Below, piece after piece: positions 12,485-21,953 of a stretch of 21,995 nucleotides of DNA; position 1 is the first letter of the stretch, and the number at the start of each line of letters is the position of its first letter. The translations under genes were made by a program, and so were the position numbers. Source of the stretch: an uncultured Collinsella sp. (GTDB lineage: Bacteria; Actinomycetota; Coriobacteriia; Coriobacteriales; Coriobacteriaceae); NCBI GenBank assembly GCA_900553705.1, contig USEK01000011.1, positions 1 through 21,995 on the forward strand, read 5' to 3'. Below the pieces are notes generated by a model. The model saw only the letters and a list, made by a program, of their open reading frames with translations. It had not been told where the DNA came from and ran no database searches.

Positions 12485-13626
12485 CGGCCCTCATCTCCTT
12501 GCTGTTTGGGAACGGTGGCAAACACACGCCAGCCGCCGGTGCCGGCGCGCGGGCCGGCGGTGAAGGTGCCGCCAAGCGCCTCGACGCGCTCGCGCATGGA
12601 GGCGAGCCCCATGCCCTCCGCAGCGCCGCGGCCGCTTGCTTGGACCCCGCCCGCGCCATCGTCGGTAACGACAAGCTGGTAAAACGACGGATGTTCCATG
12701 CATCGTACGGTGACGGTCTGGGCGCAAGCGTGGCGCATGGTATTGGAGAGTGCCTCGCGCAGGACCGCTGCAAAGCAGTTGGCGACAATTGCGGGCGCAT
12801 GCTCGGCCAAAACTTCAAGCTCAATCTGCGGACCGCCGTCCGAGTGCGCGCCTTCAACAATGTGTTCGAGCTGCACGGAAAGGTCGACAGCGTTGTCGTT
12901 GAGCGCGTGGACGCTGGTGCGCACAAGCTGGAGCGCCTCGTCAACCGTGCGTTTAACGTCGGCGAAATCGGCGGCGACGCCAGGCTCGTCGGCGTGGACC
13001 ACGCGTAGGGCTTCGGCCTGCAGTGAGGCGCGCGTGAGCTGGTGCCCGACGTTATCGTGGATCTCGCGCGCGATGCGGGCGCGTTCGGCGAGCGTCGCGA
13101 GCTCGACTTCGTAGTCCTGGCGATCGGCAAGATCGCGGTTGCGCGCCTCGAGCGCGAGGGCTCGTTCCTGCAGCTCGTCGCGGGTGCGGCGCATGCGCCG
13201 CTGCTCGCGCTCCAACTGGGCGGTGCGTAGCGATAGCAAGGTGGCGGCAACCGAAAGGATGGCGGTTAACAGCAGCGTTCGGGTGGTGAGCACGCCACCA
13301 CGAAGGTCCGCGACAAGCGCGCAGACAAACACGGCGCCAATCGCCAGCGCGGGCCAGATTCGTTCACGGCGAACGCGTCGCGCGATGTCATAGAGAGCGA
13401 GAGGCGCAAACGGCACAAACGGCGGCACGAAGACAGCCGCGATGATGCAGGCGTAGCTCGCGGCCTCGCTCACACGGCGGGCGCGGTTTCCCTGTACGAC
13501 CTCGGCCAGCGAGGTGGCAATAACGCCAAGGCAAAACGCCGCGACCAGGCGAGCGTCCACAGCAAGACCCATGGCGGCCGCAATACAGCACGCCAGCACG
13601 ATCGATTTGTCGAAAAGCCTGTTCAT
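12481..13626 (-). CDS. Membrane sensor histidine kinase, HisKA_3 (NarX/DesK) type
   Basis: The 381-residue protein has about five hydrophobic segments in residues 8-135 and no large extracellular domain, so it probably senses within the membrane or through a partner transporter. A coiled linker follows, then the phospho-acceptor motif ERARIAREIHDNVGHQL with His190, the N-box LREALSNTMRHA, and the G-box region VTDDGAGG with GMGLASMRERVEALGG. It would phosphorylate the response regulator encoded just after it. The start is ATG 13626 (MNRLFDKS). Longer reading upstream gives a Cys/Arg-rich stretch unlike a protein N-terminus. There is no Shine-Dalgarno, and a -10-like TACAAT lies 6 nt upstream, so the message may be leaderless. 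Confidence 0.9.
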   Translation of the reverse strand: MNRLFDKSIVLACCIAAAMGLAVDARLVAAFCLGVIATSLAEVVQGNRARRVSEAASYACIIAAVFVPPFVPFAPLALYDIARRVRRERIWPALAIGAVFVCALVADLRGGVLTTRTLLLTAILSVAATLLSLRTAQLEREQRRMRRTRDELQERALALEARNRDLADRQDYEVELATLAERARIAREIHDNVGHQLTRASLQAEALRVVHADEPGVAADFADVKRTVDEALQLVRTSVHALNDNAVDLSVQLEHIVEGAHSDGGPQIELEVLAEHAPAIVANCFAAVLREALSNTMRHACAQTVTVRCMEHPSFYQLVVTDDGAGGVQASGRGAAEGMGLASMRERVEALGGTFTAGPRAGTGGWRVFATVPKQQGDEGR

Positions 13627-13632
13627 ACGGGT

Positions 13633-13638
13633 ATTGTA
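13633..13638 (-). promoter_or_regulatory. Candidate -10 box of the kinase-regulator operon
   Basis: TACAAT on the minus strand ends 6 nt before the kinase ATG, which would place the transcription start at or next to the A of the start codon. No clear -35 is seen. Confidence 0.4.
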
Positions 13639-13741
13639 CGCGAAGCCGCGCGTGGTGGAGGGACCGCCTGCGCAACCGTGACATTCCTCCCACGCGGCAA
13701 AGCGGGGACGTCGGCAGGCCGCACGGCCAAGCTCCGCACTC

Positions 13742-13755
13742 GTGACAAAGCTCAC
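13742..13755. promoter_or_regulatory. Possible operator dyad in the divergent region
   Basis: GTGACAAAGCTCAC is a GTGA-N6-TCAC inverted repeat between the kinase and exporter genes, 68 bp before the exporter ATPase start. It could be a response-regulator site. The arms are short and chance is possible. Confidence 0.25.
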
Positions 13756-13823
13756 TGGTGCGCGCCGCTCGCTCCTGCGATGATGCAATCGTACCGGGCC
13801 GCAATCAACAGAAGGGCCGCCTC

Positions 13824-14762
13824 ATGACAGACATCGTCCACGTCGAAAACCTCGTCAAGCGCTACGACGACCTTATCGCGCTCGACCACTTTAGCCTGAG
13901 CATCGCCCCCGGCGAGATCTTTGGCCTGCTGGGCCCCAACGGCTCGGGCAAGACCACGTCCATCAACTGCATTCTGCAGCTGCTCGCCTACGACAAAGGC
14001 ACCATCGAGCTGTTCGGCGAGCCCATGACGCCCGCCCGCTACGACCTCAAGCGCCGCATCGGTGTGGTGCCGCAGCAGGTGGCGGTGTTTGACGAGCTTA
14101 CGGTGCGCGAGAACATCGACTATTTCTGCAGCCTTTACGTCAACGACCGCAAGCGCCGCCGCGCGCTGGTGGACGAGGCGATCGACTTTGTCGGGCTGGG
14201 CGACTTTACCAAGTTTCGCCCCGGCAAGCTCTCGGGCGGCCTGGCGCGTCGCCTCAACATCGCCTGCGGTATCGCGCACAAGCCCGAGCTCATCTTCTTT
14301 GACGAGCCCACGGTGGCGGTCGACCCGCAGAGCCGCAACGCCATCCTGGAGGGCATCTGCCGCCTGCGCGACGAGGGCGCCACGGTGGTGTATACCAGCC
14401 ATTACATGGAGGAAGTCGAGCAGATTTGCAGCCGCATCATGATCATGGACGGCGGACGTGTGCTGGCGCAGGGCACCAATGACGAGCTCAAACGCATGAT
14501 TCAAATGGGCGAGCGCGTGACTGTCGAGGTCAGCGCCGTAGAGACCGCCACGGTCGAGCGGCTGCGCGCCCTCGAGCACGTGCTTTCGGTTGAGTTGTCC
14601 GGCGGCGAGCTCGTCTGCACCTGCGAAGCGAGCCCGCACAATTTGGTCGACATCCTCGACACGCTGCGCGCCGCCGATGTGGCGCTCGGCCGCGTGTGGA
14701 GCGAGCCGCCGACCCTCAACGACGTGTTCCTCGAGATCACCGGCCGCGAGCTGCGCGACTAG
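13824..14762 (+). CDS. ABC exporter ATP-binding protein (DrrA/LnrL-like)
   Basis: This 312-residue ATPase drives the export system formed with the next two permeases. Walker A is GPNGSGKTT (about 37-45), the Q-loop is VVPQQVAV, the signature is LSGGLARR in place of the commoner LSGGQ/M, Walker B is LIFFDEPT with the D-loop AVDP instead of GLDP, and the H-loop is TSHYMEE. A C-terminal domain of about 90 residues (from about 220) is typical of drug and lantibiotic exporters in this group. I chose ATG 13824 because GAAGGG lies 8 nt upstream; reading further back gives an implausible N-terminus. It is divergent from the two-component genes, and the first permease starts 9 nt after its stop codon. 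Confidence 0.93.
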   Translation: MTDIVHVENLVKRYDDLIALDHFSLSIAPGEIFGLLGPNGSGKTTSINCILQLLAYDKGTIELFGEPMTPARYDLKRRIGVVPQQVAVFDELTVRENIDYFCSLYVNDRKRRRALVDEAIDFVGLGDFTKFRPGKLSGGLARRLNIACGIAHKPELIFFDEPTVAVDPQSRNAILEGICRLRDEGATVVYTSHYMEEVEQICSRIMIMDGGRVLAQGTNDELKRMIQMGERVTVEVSAVETATVERLRALEHVLSVELSGGELVCTCEASPHNLVDILDTLRAADVALGRVWSEPPTLNDVFLEITGRELRD

Positions 14763-14771
14763 GGGGCAGCC

Positions 14772-15959
14772 ATGTTCAACACCATTATCATCACGGTCAA
14801 AACGCTGCTGCGCCGGCCGAGCACGTGGGTCTGGGGCGCCCTCTTTCCCATCGCGCTTTCCACGATGTTCATGTTTATGTTTGCGAACCTGAGCTCCGAC
14901 GGCACGGTCGACCCGGTGCCGGTTGCCGTCGTGGCGGACAAGGTCTGGGACGCTTCGACCTTTAAGGATGTGGCGACGTCGCTTGCCAAGGAAGGCGACG
15001 ACCAGCTGCTCGAGATCCACGAGCTCGACGACGCAGCCGATGCGAACCGTGCGCTCAAGGCCGGTGAGGTCGCGGGTATCTATACGGTCGACGCTGCGGG
15101 CACGCCCAAGCTCATACTGCTATCGAGCTACGACAGCTCGCGCGCATCATCGGTGCTCACCGATCGCAGCATCCTGGAGACGGTGGCAAGCTCGTATACA
15201 CAAAATGCCGAGCTCATGTCCCAGATTGCCCAGGACAACCCGGCGGCGCTCGCCGACCCCGAGGCGGTTGCGCGCGCCCTGTCGCTCGAGGGCGGCACCC
15301 GCCGCGTAAGCCTGACACGCACCACACCCGACGGCACGGTCATCTACTATTACGCGCTCTTTGGCCTGGTCGCGATGATGTCTGCCGAGTTTGCCGCCTT
15401 GAGCGTCATCGACCTGCAGCCCAATCTGTCGGGTCTTGGCGCGCGTCGCTGCGTGGGCGGTCTTTCCAAAACGGCGTCGCTGGCCGGTATCTTTGTGGGC
15501 TCGTGGCTGGTCTCCTTTGCCTCGATGGCGATCGCGATCGGCTACGTGCGTCTGGTCGTGGGCGTCGACTTTGGCGGGCGCGAGGGGCTGTGTTTGGTGG
15601 GCGGCGCCGCTTCCGCGCTTGCCGCCACGGGCTTGGGACTCTTTGTGGGCACGCTTCCCGTTAAGGGCGGCAAGGCGTCCAAGTCTGGCATCCTCACGGG
15701 CTTTGCCACTACGTGCGCCCTGTTCGCCGGCCTCTACGGCGAGCCAGCGATGGCGCTTGCCGACGACGTCGCCCGCGCCTGCCCGGCTGAGTGCTGGCTC
15801 AACCCCGTCAAGCTTATCTGCGACATGTTCAACCGCCTGTATTTCTTTGAAGACTTGGGGCCTTTTGCCGTTCGCGCGGGCGCGCTGGTCCTCATGACGC
15901 TGGTGTTTGTTGCCGCCGCCACGCTGATTTTTGGAAGGAGCCGCTATGAGCACCTTTAA
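14772..15959 (+). CDS. ABC-2 type exporter permease 1
   Basis: This 395-residue membrane protein has one N-terminal transmembrane segment (about 20-40), a large outside domain of about 150 residues (about 42-188), and about five membrane segments in the C-terminal half (from YYYALFGLVAMMSAEFAAL at about 193). This is the ABC2_membrane_3/YhgE-like plan found in LnrM, LnrN and related drug exporters. RBS AGGGGGC precedes ATG 14772. It overlaps the next gene by 14 nt, as expected for subunits made together. The substrate is unknown; exporters of this design usually handle membrane-active or lipophilic compounds. Confidence 0.88.
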   Translation: MFNTIIITVKTLLRRPSTWVWGALFPIALSTMFMFMFANLSSDGTVDPVPVAVVADKVWDASTFKDVATSLAKEGDDQLLEIHELDDAADANRALKAGEVAGIYTVDAAGTPKLILLSSYDSSRASSVLTDRSILETVASSYTQNAELMSQIAQDNPAALADPEAVARALSLEGGTRRVSLTRTTPDGTVIYYYALFGLVAMMSAEFAALSVIDLQPNLSGLGARRCVGGLSKTASLAGIFVGSWLVSFASMAIAIGYVRLVVGVDFGGREGLCLVGGAASALAATGLGLFVGTLPVKGGKASKSGILTGFATTCALFAGLYGEPAMALADDVARACPAECWLNPVKLICDMFNRLYFFEDLGPFAVRAGALVLMTLVFVAAATLIFGRSRYEHL

Positions 15960-17097
15960 GACCGCGCTTCGCATGGCGCTGGCGCACCCGTTCTACCTGC
16001 TCATCTATACGGTGTTCATTTCGCTGATGGGCGTATTCATCGCGGCATCCGTGAGCTGGAACTCGTCGCAGCTCACCGAGTACAAGCCCTACGACGCCAA
16101 CGTGATCGTGGTCGACCGCGATGGCAGTGATCTTTCACTTGCGCTCACCAAGCACCTAGGTTCGCGGTTTGACCTGGTCACGGGCGTCGGCGATGACACG
16201 TACGACCTTGCGGACGCGCTCTCCAAGAGCAACAGCGCCAAGGGCAGCGCCGACTGCGTGTTCTTTATCCCGGAGGGGTTCGAGGACGACCTGGTCGCGG
16301 CTGCCCGCGCGGGGGAGTCCCTGCCCAAGCTCGATGTGACCTACGGTGCCGGCACCATGGCGGCGGCGCTTGAGCCCGCTGCTTCTAACGGCGACGTTGC
16401 CAAGGCTGCCGAACACGCGGCCACCGAGCGTGCCGAGGTCGAGATCGAGCAGGTCAAGGTCGACTCGACTGCCGCCGCCACGCTCGAGTCGTACTTCAAC
16501 TTTGGCGCGTACGCGATCATCTCGTCGGTCATCGTGTCGGTGGGACTGGTGTTCTCGGGCATGAACGAGCCCGAGCGTGTGCGCCGCATGGAGGCCGGCC
16601 CGGTCTCCGAGCGCCAGCGCTCGCTTGCCGTGTTTGCGGCCGCCGCCGTGCTCACCGTCTGCATCTGGTTTGTGTCGAGCATGATGGGCGTCGTGGGCTT
16701 TGCCGGCGCGGTTGCCGAGGTCGGCGTGGGTCGTGTGTGCCTGGCGCTGTCGGCGACGTTTGCCCTGGCGTGCACGCCTCTGGCCGTTGGCTTTGCGCTG
16801 TCGAGCCTGGGTGCGCGCGAGGAGCTGCTTAACGGTGTGGGCAACCTGCTCGGCATGCTCATGACGTTTTTGGGCGGCGCTTGGATGCCGCTGTCGCTGA
16901 TGGGCTCGGCCGTGCAGACGGTGGCGCACTTTGTGCCGACGTATTGGGTGAACGACGCGATTGGCAAGGCGCTCGCTTCGGATCTGACGTCCACCGTGTT
17001 GGGTGACATCGCCTGCGACCTGGGCGTCACCGTGCTCTTCGCCGCCGCCATTGCCGCCGTAGGCCTGGCCCTCTCACGCGCCAAATCCCGCGCCTAG
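15946..17097 (+). CDS. ABC-2 type exporter permease 2
   Basis: The 383-residue partner of permease 1 has the same plan: membrane segment at about 15-35, external domain at about 40-185, then about five membrane segments starting AYAIISSVIVSVGLVFSG (about 188). After the second segment comes MNEPERVRRMEAGPVSERQR, a charged cytoplasmic loop common in ABC-2 permeases. I chose ATG 15946 because GGAAGGAG (15933-15940) is 5 nt upstream. It starts inside the end of permease 1. The two proteins probably form a heterodimer with the ATPase. No clear terminator follows the stop codon. Confidence 0.88.
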   Translation: MSTFKTALRMALAHPFYLLIYTVFISLMGVFIAASVSWNSSQLTEYKPYDANVIVVDRDGSDLSLALTKHLGSRFDLVTGVGDDTYDLADALSKSNSAKGSADCVFFIPEGFEDDLVAAARAGESLPKLDVTYGAGTMAAALEPAASNGDVAKAAEHAATERAEVEIEQVKVDSTAAATLESYFNFGAYAIISSVIVSVGLVFSGMNEPERVRRMEAGPVSERQRSLAVFAAAAVLTVCIWFVSSMMGVVGFAGAVAEVGVGRVCLALSATFALACTPLAVGFALSSLGAREELLNGVGNLLGMLMTFLGGAWMPLSLMGSAVQTVAHFVPTYWVNDAIGKALASDLTSTVLGDIACDLGVTVLFAAAIAAVGLALSRAKSRA

Positions 17098-17190
17098 TCT
17101 GAAATAAATCCTAGGCCTCGCCCCAAAATAGTTCGCCAAGGTTTACTATTACGTTCATAAAGTAGTACTAGGCTAACAATGGGGGATACC

Positions 17191-17904
<714 letters not shown>

Positions 17905-17912
17905 ACGGCGCC

Positions 17913-20579
17913 ATGACACCTCTCGCAAAACGTCTCCCACGCGAGTTGCGCCGCAATATCGGCAAGTACCTGGGCATCTTTTTGCTTATGTGCGGAAGCA
18001 TCGCTCTCACCTCGGGCTTTTTGCTCGCAGCCCACTCCATCGGCTGCCTTATCGACGACATGCGCGATGCGTACACGATCGAGGACGGCCGCGTGACCAC
18101 TTCCTTCGAGGCCACCAAAGACCAGCTCAAGGCCGCCGAGGATGCAGCCGGCGACGTCGGCGGCGTCGCGCTCTACAAGAATTTCTCCATCGACGCCATG
18201 GTCAAAAAGACCGCCGGCGACGACGGCACCAAGCGCACGCTGCGCACCTATGCGCATCGCACCAAGGTCGATATCGCGTCCTACTGCGAAGGTAGGCGGC
18301 CTAAGGCGGACGACGAGGTGGCCATCGACCGCGTCTTCGCCACCAATAACAACCTGTCCGTGGGCGATAAAGTCGAGCTCGAGGGTCGCACCTACACCAT
18401 CTGCGGCATCATGACTCAGCCCGATAGCCAGGCGCTGTTCCTCAACAACTCCGACTTTACGGTGAACACCATCACCTATGGCGTGGCCGAGGTCACCGAC
18501 GCCGGCTTTGCCGCGCTCGAGGATGCCGGCGGCGCGCCTGCCTACACATACTCCTTTACCTTTACCGATCGCGACCTCCCCACCGCGGATCGCATCGATG
18601 CGGAGCAGGATATGGTCGAGGCGCTGACCGATGCCGATGCGCGCGTGGATGACCTCATCGACGCCGATTCCAACCAGGGCATTGGCTACGCGCGCGACGA
18701 CGTAGACGGCGACTCCATGATGTGGACGACGTTGCTCGACATCATCATCGTGATCATGGCGTTTATCTTTGTGGTCCTTGCCGACGCCACCATCGAGGAG
18801 GAGAGCGCCATCATCGGCACGCTGCTCGCCAGCGGCTATCGTCGACGCGAGATCGTGCTGCACTACCTGGCACTTCCCGCCATAGTGGGCGTGGTCGCGG
18901 CGCTTTTGGGCACGGCGCTCGGCGTTGCGTTCTTTACCGAGCCCATGCGCGGCCTCTATTACGGCTCGTACAGCCTGCCGCCCTTCCAGGTGTACTGGAG
19001 CTGGGAGATCTTTGTGAAGTGCGCCGTGGTTCCCGCCGCCGCGCTTATCCTCATTACGCTGGTGGGCCTGCTCCGCAAAATGGGCAAGACGCCGTTGCAG
19101 TTCCTCCGTCACGAGGCGGGCGGCAAGTCGGGCACCAAGCGCGGCCTGCAGCTGCCGGAGCGCATGGGCTTTGTCTCGCGCTTCCGCCTGCGCATCTTCC
19201 TGCGTAATCTGGGCAACTTCGCCACGCTTTTCGTGGGCATTGCGTTTGCCTCGCTGCTACTGCTCTTTGGCCTGGCGATTCTGCCCACGATGACGCACTA
19301 CGCGGACAACCTCGAGACAAGCCTGGTCGCCGAGCACCAGTACACGCTCAAGGCCCCGCTGGAACTCGAGGGCACCGCCGAGGAGCGCGAGCAGTGGTCG
19401 GCACTCGAGCGTTTGCAGTCGGTTGACGGCGCACTGCTTTCTGCCGCTCAGGATGCCGATGACGAGCTTGACGACGCGGCCGATGCAGCGCAGGCAGCAG
19501 CCGATGCCGCGACCAGCGCTCCGTCTGCCGAGAGCCTGGCCGCGGCGCAGGACGCGCTCGCCAAGGTCCAGGACAAGAAGGATGCGCTTTATGCGCGCCT
19601 CGATGACCTTGCCGATGCCCTCGGCTGCGACCGCGACGAGGCTATCGACCTGATCGACAAGGCCTCTAAGATCGACACTGACAACGATGATATCCACCCG
19701 GTCAATACGACCGACAACGGCGCGGGCGCAATCGCGCAGGCCGAGAAATATGCCGTTTACCAGCTGCAATACGACCGCGGCGATGGTAATGGGCAGGAGA
19801 CGATTTCCGTCTACGGCATCTCGCCCAACTCGCGCTATTGGAAAGATCTCAACGTCGGCGATGGGCGCGTTGTCTTTGGCGGTGGCTTGCTCGACAAGTT
19901 TGGCTGGAGCGAGGGACAGAAGGTCACGCTCGGCGACAAGTGCGAGGGCAAGGACTATTCGCTGGAGTACATGGGCAAGGACTGTGCCTGGGGCTCCAAG
20001 TCGGACATGAATATCTATATGAGCATCGATGACTTTAACGAGCTGTTCGGCAATGACGCCACCTACTTTAACGGCTATGTGAGCGACGAGAAGCTCGACC
20101 TCGATGCTCGTTACTTTGCCGGCGACACCACGCCCGACGACATGCGGGCCGTGGGCGACCAGTTCATCGGCATGATGAGCAAAATGATCGGCATGATGGT
20201 TGGCCTCGCGGTGTTTATCTTCCTGCTGTTTATGTATCTACTGACCAAGGCTGTGATCGACCACAGCGCCCGTTCGATTAGCTATATGAAAGTCTTTGGC
20301 TATCGCGATAGCGAGATCTCGCATCTGTACATCCGCTCGATCACGCTGTGCGTGGCGGCGTCGCTCGTGCTGAGTCTGCCGGTCATTATTGGCTCGCTCA
20401 CGGCCATCTTCCGCTCGATGCTGCTCGCCTACAACGGCAATATCGAAATCTATGCGCCCGCTTGGTCCATGGTTGCATGCGTCGGCATTGGCTTTGCGAC
20501 CTACCTGGTCGTGGCGTTGCTGCACATGCGTTCCATCAAACGTGTGGGCCTGGCCGAAGCTCTCAAGGTGCAGGAGTAG
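17913..20579 (+). CDS. FtsX-type ABC transporter permease with a helical external domain
   Basis: This 888-residue membrane protein has eight predicted membrane segments in two sets: about 18-42, 271-290, 318-341, 370-387 and about 436-457, 758-778, 810-833, 851-872. Two large external domains follow the first segment of each set (about 45-265 and 460-755). Both sets carry FtsX features (for example SAIIGTLLASGYRRREIVLHYL and SISYMKVFGYRDSEISHLYI). The second external domain contains an Ala/Asp-rich, probably coiled-coil stretch at about 511-571. The plan fits MacB-like or antimicrobial-peptide-response permeases more than lipoprotein exporters. The start is ATG 17913 with a weak RBS; TTG 17898 is an alternative. 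The stop codon TAG is part of a repeat copy that begins at 20577. Confidence 0.9.
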   Translation: MTPLAKRLPRELRRNIGKYLGIFLLMCGSIALTSGFLLAAHSIGCLIDDMRDAYTIEDGRVTTSFEATKDQLKAAEDAAGDVGGVALYKNFSIDAMVKKTAGDDGTKRTLRTYAHRTKVDIASYCEGRRPKADDEVAIDRVFATNNNLSVGDKVELEGRTYTICGIMTQPDSQALFLNNSDFTVNTITYGVAEVTDAGFAALEDAGGAPAYTYSFTFTDRDLPTADRIDAEQDMVEALTDADARVDDLIDADSNQGIGYARDDVDGDSMMWTTLLDIIIVIMAFIFVVLADATIEEESAIIGTLLASGYRRREIVLHYLALPAIVGVVAALLGTALGVAFFTEPMRGLYYGSYSLPPFQVYWSWEIFVKCAVVPAAALILITLVGLLRKMGKTPLQFLRHEAGGKSGTKRGLQLPERMGFVSRFRLRIFLRNLGNFATLFVGIAFASLLLLFGLAILPTMTHYADNLETSLVAEHQYTLKAPLELEGTAEEREQWSALERLQSVDGALLSAAQDADDELDDAADAAQAAADAATSAPSAESLAAAQDALAKVQDKKDALYARLDDLADALGCDRDEAIDLIDKASKIDTDNDDIHPVNTTDNGAGAIAQAEKYAVYQLQYDRGDGNGQETISVYGISPNSRYWKDLNVGDGRVVFGGGLLDKFGWSEGQKVTLGDKCEGKDYSLEYMGKDCAWGSKSDMNIYMSIDDFNELFGNDATYFNGYVSDEKLDLDARYFAGDTTPDDMRAVGDQFIGMMSKMIGMMVGLAVFIFLLFMYLLTKAVIDHSARSISYMKVFGYRDSEISHLYIRSITLCVAASLVLSLPVIIGSLTAIFRSMLLAYNGNIEIYAPAWSMVACVGIGFATYLVVALLHMRSIKRVGLAEALKVQE

Positions 20580-20758
20580 TCATCGGGGACAGTCTTAAAC
20601 GACTAGTCATCGGGGACAGTCTTTGCTGACTTGCCGGCTCGCCGGCCGGCTGGAAAGGACTGTCCCTAGCTGCCGGCACTTGGGGACTGTCCCCAACTGC
20701 CGGGTGGCGAAAGAGTGTCCCCTGCGACTACTCATTTAAGAACATCCCCAATGACTAG
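20577..20758. repeat. Cluster of GGGGACAGTC-type repeats with inverted ends
   Basis: Two direct copies of TAGTCATCGGGGACAGTCTT occur at 20577-20596 and 20604-20623 (27-nt period), the first supplying the stop codon of the permease gene. GACTGTCCC (20658-20666) pairs with GGGGACAGTC at 20612-20621. TTGGGGACTGTCCCCAA (20680-20696) is a perfect palindrome. CTAGTCATCGGGGA (20603-20616) and TCCCCAATGACTAG (20745-20758) form 14-bp inverted ends, 13 of 14 matching. No gene lies inside. It resembles REP-like intergenic repeats. Confidence 0.85.
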
Positions 20759-20767
20759 GTGCCGTAC

Positions 20768-20798
20768 TTGACTTTAACTCTGCTTTAACTGGTACCAT
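20768..20798 (+). promoter_or_regulatory. Candidate promoter with phased direct repeat upstream of the DUF362 gene
   Basis: TTGACT (20768-20773) and TACCAT (20793-20798) are 19 bp apart. Overlapping the -35 area is CTTTAACT twice (20772-20779, 20783-20790), giving TTAACT-N5-TTAACT with an 11-bp period, the form of OmpR/PhoB-family regulator sites. The gene starts 42 bp further on. Confidence 0.45.
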
Positions 20799-20840
20799 CC
20801 TCTATGTCTGTAACGCCATATAGACCGAGGGGATAGATCT

Positions 20841-21953
20841 ATGACCGCAACTGCACCCGCAGCACCCGCTAAGGTGTACTTCACCAACCTGCGCACGCAT
20901 GCTCGCGAGAGCCAGCTCGACAAGCTCAAGCGCCTCATCCGTCACGCCGGAATTGAGCAGATCGACTTTGAGAACAAGTTCGTCGCCATCAAGATTCACT
21001 TTGGCGAGCTGGGCAACCTGAGCTTTTTGCGCCCCAACTACGCCCGCGCCGTCGCGGACGTCGTGAAGGAGCTGGGCGGCAAGCCCTTCCTCACCGACTG
21101 CAATACGCTCTATGTCGGTAGCCGCAAAAACGCGCTCGAGCACATCGATACCGCCTACCAGAACGGCTTTACCCCGTATGCTACGGGTTGCCAGATCATC
21201 ATTGCCGACGGCCTCAAGGGCACCGACGAGGCGCTCGTCCCGGTCGAGGGCGGCGAGTACGTGCACGAGGCCAAGATCGGTCAGGCGCTCATGGATGCCG
21301 ATATCGTGATCAGCCTCACCCACTTTAAGGGCCATGAGCAGGCCGGTTTTGGCGGCGCCATGAAGAACCTGGGCATGGGAGGCGGCAGCCGTGCCGGCAA
21401 GATGGAGCAGCATGCCGCCGGCAAGCCGAACGTCGCGACCGAGCACTGCATTGGCTGCCGTGCCTGCGAAAAGATCTGTGCACACAGCGCTATCTCGTTT
21501 GACGACACCCGCGAGCGCGAGCTTGCCAACGGCAACACCCGCACGGTCCACGTGGCCGCCATCGACCACGATCGCTGCGTGGGCTGCGGCCGCTGCATCG
21601 GCGTGTGCAACCAAGACGCCATCAAGCCCGGCTATGACGCTGCGGCCGACGTGCTCAACTACAAGATCGCCGAGTACACCAAGGCCGTTGTCCAGGATCG
21701 CCCGAGCTTCCACATTTCGCTCGCTATGGATATCAGCCCCAACTGCGATTGCCATCCCGAAAACGACACGCCTATCGTCAACGATATCGGCATGTTCGCG
21801 AGCTTCGACCCGGTCGCCATCGACCAGGCCTGCGCCGATGCCGTCATGGCATCCGAGCCGCTGCCCAACACCGAGCTCACCGACAGCGCCGCCAAGATGG
21901 AGCATAACCACGAGCATCTGGAGGGCGAGCAGGCGCACGACCCCTTCTGTATC
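20841..21953 (+). CDS. DUF362 protein with two [4Fe-4S] motifs (3' end cut by adapter)
   Basis: The 371 visible residues form a DUF362 domain, an iron-sulfur protein family of unclear role found mainly in anaerobes. The domain is split by a ferredoxin module: Cys203, 206, 209, 213 (CIGCRACEKIC) and Cys246, 249, 252, 256 (CVGCGRCIGVC). DUF362-type segments are KIHFGELGN (51-59), SLTHFKGHEQAGFGGAMKNLGMG (158-180, quoted here only by its ends: SLTHFKGHE and AMKNLGMG) and FASFDPVAIDQACAD (319-333). GAGGGG lies 8 nt before ATG 20841. The frame is open up to 21953, after which adapter begins, so the true stop is not visible. The missing part is probably short, since these proteins are usually close to this length. 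A role in electron transfer is likely; the substrate is unknown. Confidence 0.88.
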
